This document shows, in pieces, positions 1-6,200 of a stretch of DNA of 7,342 nucleotides (position 1 is the first letter of the stretch; each line of letters opens with the position of its first letter). Origin of the DNA: Chloroflexota bacterium (GTDB lineage Bacteria; Chloroflexota; Anaerolineae; Promineifilales; Promineifilaceae). The position numbers and the translations under genes were made by a program. The notes under the pieces were generated by a model. That model was given only the letters and a program-made list of their open reading frames with translations, made no database searches and was not told the DNA's origin. The stretch spans positions 1-7,342 of the forward strand of contig JAAEOP010001203.1 of the NCBI GenBank assembly GCA_024223125.1. Reading direction: 5' to 3'.

Positions 1-438
1 AATGTCGTAGATGCCGCTCATGCCGATGGTACGGCCGACCAGATGCGGTTGCCGCAGCGCAAAGTTAACAGCATGGTACGCGCCAAAGCTGGCCCCGGTT
101 GTGATCAAAAAAGGATTATCGTTTTTCTGCCTGGAAAGGGGAAGCACTTCATTTAACAGGTAATTTTCATACTCTATTTGCCGCCAGGCGCGAGCGCCGG
201 GATGTTTCCAACGGGCATACCAGCTTTGAGCGTCTACACTATCTATACAGTAAAGTTGCAGCCAGCCGTTTTCCAGATGCGGCCGTAACGCCCCAACCAT
301 CTCCCGGTCTTCCCACTCAAAAAACTTGCCTTTGGATGTAGGAAAAACCAATACACGCGCTCCAGCGTGACCAAAAATTAACAATTCCATTTCTTGCCCT
401 AATGAAGGGCTGTGCCAACTATGATATTCTCGATTCAT
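1..438 (-). CDS. alpha/beta-hydrolase-fold putative esterase, 3' end beyond the window
   Basis: The complement of 438 down to 1 reads as 146 uninterrupted codons from ATG, opening with MNREYHSWHSPSLGQEMELL; the C-terminal part lies outside the window. A nucleophile elbow G-A-S-F-G is visible at residues 115-119 (Ser117 as the likely nucleophile), followed by an alpha-helix-like run (AYHAVNFALRQP), as in serine esterases and lipases. A strand-rich N-terminus with a VLVFPTS-like segment near residues 29-35 fits a compact putative-esterase family related to the esterase D/PHB-depolymerase group. The acid and His of the triad should lie in the missing part. The start is supported by AGGA (complement of 449-452) 10 nt upstream and by the absence of an earlier in-frame start. 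No signal peptide is apparent, so a cytoplasmic enzyme is likely. It is divergent from the degV-family gene. Substrate unknown. Confidence 0.75.
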   Translation of the reverse strand, partial: MNREYHSWHSPSLGQEMELLIFGHAGARVLVFPTSKGKFFEWEDREMVGALRPHLENGWLQLYCIDSVDAQSWYARWKHPGARAWRQIEYENYLLNEVLPLSRQKNDNPFLITTGASFGAYHAVNFALRQPHLVGRTIGMSGIYDI

Positions 439-476
439 TTGTGTCCCATCCTGCTGTTGTGGGGGTATTTGCGTGT

Positions 477-485
477 ATTGTATCA
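477..485 (-). promoter_or_regulatory. candidate extended -10 promoter for the leftward esterase gene
   Basis: The complement of 485-477 reads TGATACAAT: an extended -10 (TGn) joined to TACAAT, five of six matches to the sigma70 consensus, about 40 bp upstream of the esterase ATG. The -35 region is weak (TTGGTA at a 19-bp spacing, or GGTACA at 17 bp), which fits an extended -10 promoter. Sequence inspection only. Confidence 0.4.
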
Positions 486-489
486 TTGA

Positions 490-518
490 ATGACGGCCGT
501 GTACCAATTCGCCATAAT
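490..518 (+). promoter_or_regulatory. candidate sigma70-type promoter for the degV-family gene
   Basis: ATGACG at 490-495 (four of six -35 matches) and CATAAT at 513-518 (five of six -10 matches) are separated by 17 bp. It lies about 140 bp upstream of the degV start, so the transcript would carry the inverted heptad array in its leader. The decamer TGACGGCCGT at 491-500 recurs at the -35 of the prfA promoter. It overlaps the divergent candidate promoter, so the two directions could interfere. Confidence 0.4.
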
Positions 519-543
519 GAGCAAAACAGATTAACATTCTATC

Positions 544-622
544 ACTGTTCAGTAATCAGTGTGCAGTAATCCGTACTGGCGTGAACACATACTGAAAACT
601 GTACACTGCACACTGAAAACTG
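544..622. repeat. inverted arrays of 7-bp repeats (NNNCAGT / ACTGNNN)
   Basis: Left half: CAGT recurs with period 7 at 550, 557 and 564, with a degenerate CCGT at 571. Right half: ACTG recurs with period 7 at 591, 598, 605, 612 and 619. The two halves are inverted, so the element can fold. The best arm is the perfect 11-bp inverted repeat CAGTGTGCAGT (557-567) with ACTGCACACTG (605-615), extended by one T-A pair. It fills much of the divergent spacer and would lie in the 5' leader of the degV transcript. Period-7 tandem repeats recall the STRR heptamers of filamentous cyanobacteria. Function unknown. Confidence 0.8.
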
Positions 623-659
623 GTACAAACTAAGTGAATGAAGGAAAACGGAGGAAACA

Positions 660-1511
660 ATGGCCAAAGCAAAAGTTGCCATCGTCGTAGACAGTACGGC
701 ATATTTGCCCCAAGATATTATTGATCAGTACAACATGTACGTTATCCCGCTTCTCGTCAACTGGGAGGGGGAGAGCTTGAAAGATAATGTAGACATTACG
801 CCAGATGTTTTTTACAAGCGGCTGACCACTGCCAAAGAGATGCCCACTACATCACAACCCTCCCCCGGTGATTTCAAAGTGATATTTGAAAAAGCGGCCG
901 AAAACGCTGATGCCGTCCTTTGCCTGACCATTTCTCAGGCGCTCAGCGGCACTTACGCTTCGGCCATTGCCGCCCGCCAGATGGTTGAAGGGGTTCCCAT
1001 TGAAGTGATTGATTCCCAATTTACCATCATGGGGTTGGGATTTATGGCTTTAGCGGCCGCTAAAGCTGTGGCAGATGGCGCCGATTACCAGGAAGCGGCC
1101 GCAATTGTCAAAACACTCATTCCCCGGATGCGGGTTGTGTTTGTGGTAGATACGCTGGAATTCTTACATCGTGGCGGCCGTATTGGCGGCGCATCTCGTT
1201 ACCTGGGAACCTTGCTCTCCATTAAACCCATCTTGCATTTTGAAGAGGGCAAGATTGAAGCTCTGACGAAAGTCCGCACCAAGAAAAAAGCGGTGGCCCA
1301 TATGCTGCAACTCATGTCTAAAGAAACGGCCGGTCGGAAAACCCACGCGGCCGTCCTCCATGCTGCCGCACCCGCAGAAGGCAACCAACTTTATGCCCGT
1401 GTCCAGGGCCAGATTGCCCCAGAGGAATTATACCTGTCGGAAATCAGCCCCGTTATTGGCACACACACAGGGCCGGGAGCTGTGGCGGTAGTTTATTACA
1501 CAGAGCCTTAA
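660..1511 (+). CDS. DegV family fatty-acid-binding protein
   Basis: Complete 283-residue protein, the usual length for DegV-family proteins. Members bind a fatty acid between two alpha/beta domains. In Gram-positive bacteria the FakB members present the fatty acid to the kinase FakA for phosphorylation and entry into phospholipid synthesis. Visible hallmarks are the N-terminal strand and loop VAIVVDSTAYLP (residues 6-17), TSQPSPGDF at 64-72 and SQALSGTY at 92-99, whose Thr/Ser contact the fatty-acid carboxylate in characterised members, and the signature VDTLEFLHRGGRIGG at 163-177. The start is fixed by GGAGG at 650-654, five nt before the ATG. No FakA/DhaK-like partner is in the window, so FakB is a family-level inference and the ligand is unknown. 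It ends in TAA only 6 bp before the prfA promoter. Soluble, with no signal peptide or membrane segment. Confidence 0.93.
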   Translation: MAKAKVAIVVDSTAYLPQDIIDQYNMYVIPLLVNWEGESLKDNVDITPDVFYKRLTTAKEMPTTSQPSPGDFKVIFEKAAENADAVLCLTISQALSGTYASAIAARQMVEGVPIEVIDSQFTIMGLGFMALAAAKAVADGADYQEAAAIVKTLIPRMRVVFVVDTLEFLHRGGRIGGASRYLGTLLSIKPILHFEEGKIEALTKVRTKKKAVAHMLQLMSKETAGRKTHAAVLHAAAPAEGNQLYARVQGQIAPEELYLSEISPVIGTHTGPGAVAVVYYTEP

Positions 1512-1517
1512 TCCTGC

Positions 1518-1545
1518 TTGACGGCCGTACCCCTCTCGTTATAAT
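1518..1545 (+). promoter_or_regulatory. strong sigma70-type promoter for prfA
   Basis: TTGACG (1518-1523, five of six -35 matches), a 16-bp spacer and a perfect TATAAT (1540-1545) form the best promoter match in the window. Transcription would begin near 1552, giving a prfA leader of about 70 nt that contains the hairpin at 1571-1603. The CGGCCG palindrome at 1522-1527 straddles the end of the -35 box. Its position right after the degV stop suggests prfA is transcribed independently of degV. Confidence 0.75.
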
Positions 1546-1570
1546 CCCCCTTTGCTTACGATGATTACTT

Positions 1571-1603
1571 AGACCCTAAGGGTTTCCAAAACCCTTAGGG
1601 TTT
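1571..1603. repeat. perfect 13-bp inverted repeat (hairpin) in the prfA leader
   Basis: ACCCTAAGGGTTT (1573-1585) is the exact reverse complement of AAACCCTTAGGGT (1589-1601), with a 3-nt loop; a G-U and an A-U pair extend the stem to 1571-1603. Each arm is itself nearly palindromic (ACCCT-A-AGGGT), so a cruciform or alternative foldings are possible. It is followed by TTTGG and not a U-run, so it is a poor intrinsic terminator for degV, and it lies downstream of the prfA promoter and would therefore be in the prfA leader RNA. It ends 12 nt before the prfA ribosome-binding site. It may be a dispersed palindromic element, a leader regulator, or both. Confidence 0.85.
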
Positions 1604-1622
1604 GGCTAACTGTCAGGAAAAT

Positions 1623-2696
1623 ATGCTAGACAAAATCCAACAAGTCGTTGCCCGGTACGAAGAAATAGATATGCAGATGACCGACCCTCTCGTGCTGGCC
1701 GACCATGTCAAATTAACGGCTCTAGCCCGCGAACGGTCTGACCTGGAACCGTTGGTTTCTGCTTACCGGGAACATACACAGGTTTTGCAAGAGTTGGTGG
1801 ATGCCAAAGAATTGGCCGAACTGGAAGACGACCCAGAGATGCGCGCCCTGGCCACAGAAGAGATCACTCATCTCAATGTCCAAAAAGAAGTGCTGGAAGC
1901 CCGGATGCTCAAGCTGCTCATTCCCAATGACCCTCGTGACGATAATAATGTCTTCATCGAAATCCGGGCCGGAACGGGTGGCGATGAGGCGGCGATTTTT
2001 GCGGCCGATCTCAGCCGAATGTACACTCGTTATGCCGAAGGCCGGGGGTGGAAAACCCAAATTGTAGACGAAAATCGGATTGGCGTGGGCGGGTATAAGG
2101 AAGTGATCCTTTCCGTCAAAGGCAAGGGGGCGTACTCCCGTTTCAAATTTGAAAGCGGCGTCCACCGGGTACAGCGTGTGCCCGTCACCGAATCTCAGGG
2201 GCGTATTCACACCAGCGCCGCCACCGTGGCCGTCATGCCAGAATTGGCCGCCGTGGACATTACGATTGATGAGCGGGATTTGGAAATTACCTCTACCTTT
2301 TCCTCTGGTCCAGGCGGCCAACATATGCAAAAGAACGCTACGGCCGCCCGCATTGTTCACAAACCCACCGGCATGTTCGTCAAAATCCAATCGGAGCGCA
2401 GCCTGACCCAGAACAAGATGTTGGGCATTGCCATTATCCAGGCGCGGTTGCAAGAGATTGAGGAAGACAAACAACATGCGGCCGTAGCCGCCGACCGTAA
2501 AGCGCAAGTTGGCTCCGGCGACCGCAGCGAAAAGATACGCACCTACAATTACCCTCAATCCCGCGTAACCGATCACCGCATTGGGTATTCAAGTTATCAT
2601 TTAGCGGCCGTTATGAATGGCGACCTGGATGATTTCATTGACGCCCTCACTGTAGCCGATGAAGCCGAAAAGTTAGCGGCCGCAGAGCGGACATAA
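1623..2696 (+). CDS. prfA: peptide chain release factor 1 (RF1)
   Basis: RF1 recognises UAA and UAG in the ribosomal A site and triggers release of the peptide. From the ATG at 1623 the protein is 357 residues, in line with bacterial RF1 (E. coli 360), and begins MLDKIQQVVARYEEI as RF1 usually does. The stop-codon-reading tripeptide is P187-V188-T189, which marks RF1 and not RF2. The catalytic loop SSGPGGQHMQKNATAAR has GGQ at 231-233. The Gln is the residue normally methylated by PrmC. Pro stands before GGQ where E. coli has Ala. The longer in-frame start TTG at 1602 was not used: it lies inside the hairpin repeat and lacks a ribosome-binding site, whereas AGGA at 1615-1618 precedes the ATG at 1623. 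No prmC is visible next to it. The MaoC gene follows after 44 bp. Confidence 0.96.
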   Translation: MLDKIQQVVARYEEIDMQMTDPLVLADHVKLTALARERSDLEPLVSAYREHTQVLQELVDAKELAELEDDPEMRALATEEITHLNVQKEVLEARMLKLLIPNDPRDDNNVFIEIRAGTGGDEAAIFAADLSRMYTRYAEGRGWKTQIVDENRIGVGGYKEVILSVKGKGAYSRFKFESGVHRVQRVPVTESQGRIHTSAATVAVMPELAAVDITIDERDLEITSTFSSGPGGQHMQKNATAARIVHKPTGMFVKIQSERSLTQNKMLGIAIIQARLQEIEEDKQHAAVAADRKAQVGSGDRSEKIRTYNYPQSRVTDHRIGYSSYHLAAVMNGDLDDFIDALTVADEAEKLAAAERT

Positions 2697-2703
2697 TGAA
2701 GTG

Positions 2704-2719
2704 ACTTGCAAACTTGCAA
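2704..2719 (+). repeat. two perfect tandem 8-bp repeats between prfA and the MaoC gene
   Basis: ACTTGCAA occurs twice head to tail (2704-2711, 2712-2719). The unit contains the palindrome TTGCAA. It occupies the short spacer just before the AGGAGG ribosome-binding site of the downstream gene. It is possibly a minimal form of the short-repeat elements seen in the other spacers, or chance. Confidence 0.7.
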
Positions 2720-2730
2720 CGCACATACTC

Positions 2731-2736
2731 AGGAGG
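2731..2736 (+). promoter_or_regulatory. ribosome-binding site that fixes the MaoC start
   Basis: A full AGGAGG sits four nt before the ATG at 2741. It decides against the longer in-frame TTG at 2714, which has no such site and lies in the tandem 8-bp repeat. Confidence 0.85.
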
Positions 2737-2740
2737 AAAA

Positions 2741-3205
2741 ATGAGCAAACTAACATACCAACCTCGCGGCTTGTATTTTGAAGAATTTGAAATTGGGCAG
2801 GAAATAGTAACGGCATCGCGGACGATTACTGAAGCGGATATTGTTAATTTTGCTGGGCTGTCTGGCGACTTTAATGCCATTCACACTGATGCCGTGTTTG
2901 CCGCTCAAGGCGCTTTCGGCCGTCGCGTAGCTCATGGGCTGCTGGTGCAATCTATCGCTGTCGGACTCGTGGTACAATCAGGTGTCATTGAAGGCACTGT
3001 TTTGGCTTTCCGGGAACTGACGACTAAGTTCAGTTTGCCCATTTACATTGGCGATACCATCCATGTTCGGGCTACCGTTAAGCAAACAAAGGCATTTCGT
3101 CGGCTGGGCGGCGGGAACGTTACCATTAAGTATGGCGTTATAAATCATGAAGGTAAAATAGCCCAACGCGGCGATTGGATCATGTTGATTAAAAGCAAAG
3201 AATAA
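2741..3205 (+). CDS. MaoC-like (R)-specific enoyl-CoA hydratase/dehydratase
   Basis: A 154-residue single hot-dog-fold protein, about the size of PhaJ-type (R)-specific enoyl-CoA hydratases. The hydratase motif is clear: AGLSGDFNAIHTD with Asp43, Asn45 and His48. The Asp-His spacing of five matches the catalytic pair of Aeromonas PhaJ. VAHGLL follows at residues 63-68, lining the substrate channel in this family. The N-terminal YFEEFEIGQEI is also typical. Such enzymes add water to trans-2-enoyl-CoA to give (R)-3-hydroxyacyl-CoA, or run the reverse reaction in other acyl-CoA pathways. The substrate cannot be told from sequence, and no PHA synthase or beta-oxidation gene is adjacent. The spacing of 44 bp after prfA, with no promoter seen between, suggests co-transcription. 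Cytoplasmic. Confidence 0.9.
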   Translation: MSKLTYQPRGLYFEEFEIGQEIVTASRTITEADIVNFAGLSGDFNAIHTDAVFAAQGAFGRRVAHGLLVQSIAVGLVVQSGVIEGTVLAFRELTTKFSLPIYIGDTIHVRATVKQTKAFRRLGGGNVTIKYGVINHEGKIAQRGDWIMLIKSKE

Positions 3206-3210
3206 ACTGA

Positions 3211-3258
3211 GTAATTGGGTAAGTGCGTAATTTCCCCGATTACCTACCATTCAATTAC
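3211..3258. repeat. inverted array of 8-bp repeats (GTAANTNN) before the PBP gene
   Basis: GTAA recurs with period 8 at 3211, 3219 and 3227 (GTAATTGG, GTAAGTGC, GTAATTTC). The right half carries inverted copies, ATTAC at 3239-3243 and 3254-3258, 15 bp apart. Nested pairing is possible: GTAATTG 3211-3217 with CAATTAC 3252-3258, and GTAAT 3227-3231 with ATTAC 3239-3243 around a C-rich loop. It fills almost the whole spacer between the MaoC stop and the PBP start and may end the upstream transcript or affect initiation of the PBP gene. Confidence 0.65.
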
Positions 3259-3261
3259 AAA

Positions 3262-6200
3262 ATGATGAACGACGAACAAGAAACACAAAAATCAAAAACT
3301 GAAACAGAAGCAGAACCCCAGGCAGAAGAACGGCCACTTCGGTCTCGCTCAGTGCAGGCTTCTCCCCCACCCCCGCCAACACAATCCCCAGACGATAAAA
3401 CGGAAACGATCTCCCTGCTCGATTTAATGGATGGTGAAGATGACGATGCCACCATTACCTTGAGCGATTTGTCGGCCGGTGAAGCCCAAACCCCCGCCGA
3501 AACACCCCCCGCGCCCTTGCCTTTAGCCAGCGATGAATTGACGCCCCGACGGCGGCCGTTAGAAAGCGATCTCGACGCCACCCAGGTGCGCCCCGATTTA
3601 GCCATCCCCGGCAGACGCCAACAACAAACACAGCCGCCGACAGATAAACGGCCGTCGCCCCCGCCCGCCCCCTTATCCGGCGCCCCCGTCTCAGACAGTG
3701 AACCCACCCTCCAATCGCCGCCCCAGCCCCCGTCACCGAGACTGACACAGCCGCAGCGGGCACAACCCCAACGCCAGCCAGCACGCCGCCAACCTGTGCG
3801 CCAGCCACCGCCAACCCAACCCGCCCGCGTTGTCGTTCCCGGCCGAGACAATGTACCCCCCTCTCCTGTCCGGCGCAGTCCCGGCCGTCGTAATTGGAGC
3901 AGCTGTCTGCTAAAAAGTTTGCTTATTTTTGTGGCCGGTTTCATTGTCATGTTGATGTTGGCTATCAGTGGCGCCGCTTTTGCCTACCGCTCCATCGCCT
4001 CTGACTTGCCCCAGATTGGCGACCTGGAAGCCAAAGCCAGCAGCTTTGAAACAGCCCGTATCTATGACCGCAACGGGGCCAAAATCTTTTCCCTGGCCGA
4101 CCCGGAAACAGGCAATCGTACCCGCGTCTCCCTGGATCGCATTTCCCAAGACCTGATCAACGCCACCATCGCCACCGAAGACGCCCGCTTTTACGAGAAC
4201 CCTGGCTTTGACCCCATCGGCATTGCCCGCGCCATTTCCCAGGCCATCGAGGAAGGGGAAGCGGTGTCCGGGGCCAGCACCATTACGCAGCAGTTGGTAC
4301 GAGCGCTGGTATTGAGCGAAGAAGAACGAACTGAAATTACCCTGCGGCGCAAAATTCGGGAAATTATTCTGGCGGCCGAAATGGCCCAAAAATACGACAA
4401 AGAAGTTGTCCTGGAACTATACCTGAACGAAATTTATTACGGCAATCTGGCTTATGGCATTGAAGCGGCCGCACAAACATACTTCCACAAATCGGCCGCC
4501 GACCTGACCCTGGCCGAAGCCTCTCTCTTAGCCGGTCTGCCGCAAGCGCCCGCATTTTGGGACCCCTTTGCCAACCCGGAAGGAGCGCTCATCCGCCAGA
4601 CACAGGTGTTAAACCAGATGCTTGCCGAAGGACACATCAGCCTGGAACAAGCGCAGGCGGCACAAAATGAAACGGCCGTTTCCATCTACAACATGACCCC
4701 CTCTGTCAGCCAGATACAATCTCCCCATTTCATCTTTACCGTGTTGCAGCAAGCCGAAAGTTTATTGGGGGCGCAATCTATCTACCGGGGCGGTTTACGC
4801 ATTTTTACCACCATGGACCCCGCCACGCAGCAGTTGGCCGAGACGACAGTACAAGAAGCCCGACCCGCCCTCAATGGAGCCGGGGCTAACAATGCGGCTA
4901 TGGTTGTTGTTCAGCCGGCTACCGGGGAAATTTTAGCGTTGGTGGGCAGTGTGGATTTTGGGGATGAGACAATTGACGGCCAGGTCAATATGGCGCTGGC
5001 TCCCCGCTCGACTGGTTCCAGTATCAAGCCGCTGGTGTACCTGTCCGCTTTTGAACAGGGTTGGACACCCAGTACGCTCATTTGGGATGTGCCTACTTCC
5101 TTTCCCAATGGCGGCAACCCGCCGTACCAGCCAAAAAATTATGATGATGCTTTTCATGGGCCGCTGCGTTTACGGCCGTCGCTGGGCAACTCTTATAACA
5201 TCCCGGCCGTTAAAGCGCTGGAATATGTCGGCGTCTGTAACTTCATTGCCAACATGCAAAAAGTAGGAATTGCTTCCTTACAAGATGACGGCTGTGTGGA
5301 AACGGGTGCGCCGCGCAATCATGGCCTCTCCCTCACCTTAGGCGGCGGCGAAATCAGCCCGTTGGAAATGGCCGGCGCGTTTGCAACGCTGGCAAATCAG
5401 GGGCAGTTCATTCAACCATTCGCCATCAGCCGTATTGAAAATGGTAGTGGGGAGGCGCAATTTGAACAAACCCCGCCGGGGACAGAAGCGCAAGTTGTTC
5501 GCCCAGAACACGCCTATCTGCTCAGTGATATTTTGTCTGACAATGGGGCGCGCCAGCCTGGATTTGGCCTGAATAATCTGCTAACCATTCCCGCCCATCG
5601 GGTGGCTGCCAAAACGGGCACATCGGGCACAAGCCGCTTTGATGTGCGTGATGGCTGGACGATTGGCTATACGCCGGAAGTAGTCACGGCCGTGTGGACA
5701 GGCAACACCGACAACGCTCCCGTAGGCGAGGGACAGTCGGGTTATCAGATGGCGTCTCCCATCTGGAACCGCTTTATGAGCCAATATCTGGCTAGCCGCG
5801 CCCCGGTAGATTTCGTCCGGTCTGGCAGCATTATTGATGTGGAAATTTGCGCTGACTCTGGCGCTCGCCCCGGCCCTGGTTGTAGTAATCGTATTGTGGA
5901 ACGGTTTGCCCAAGACCAACCGCCGCTGAACAGTGACGCCGATTTTATTGGCACAGTCCCCGTAGATTTGTGGACTGGCCTGGAAGCCAACGAACATTGT
6001 CAGGAATCGGTTGCCGAAGCCAGCTTTTTTGATATTTTGGTTAGCGGCCGTCCCGAAGTGTGGGAACGAGAACGCTTTGTGGCCCGGCAATGGTTGGAAA
6101 CAACCGGCAGCGGGCAAGCGTGGGCCGGTAGACGGGGCATTGCCATTCCCCTGGAACTGCCACCGCAGCAGGCATGTGATGAAAACACCCCCCGACCAGA

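Noticed and set aside
544..622. CRISPR array
   Set aside because: Units are 7 bp with no spacers, and the two halves are inverted. No cas genes are present.
1573..1601. Telomere-like CCCTAA/TTAGGG sequence
   Set aside because: Only single copies in an inverted arrangement, explained by the palindrome and not by tandem telomeric repeats.
1571..1603. Intrinsic terminator of degV
   Set aside because: No U-run follows the stem, and it lies downstream of a strong promoter for the next gene.
1602..1622. TTG start giving RF1 seven extra residues
   Set aside because: The TTG falls in the hairpin arm and has no ribosome-binding site. RF1 proteins normally begin at the MLDK-type Met encoded at 1623.
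1722..2576. Open frame of 284 codons on the minus strand
   Set aside because: It lies wholly antisense to prfA, whose protein is unmistakable. The minus-strand translation shows no recognisable family and arises from codon bias.
2714..2740. TTG start giving the MaoC protein nine extra residues
   Set aside because: AGGAGG at 2731-2736 clearly serves the ATG at 2741.
3255..3950. Minus-strand frame of 231 codons, Gly/Arg-rich
   Set aside because: It is the complement of the proline-rich region of the PBP. The composition mirrors CCN codons read backwards.
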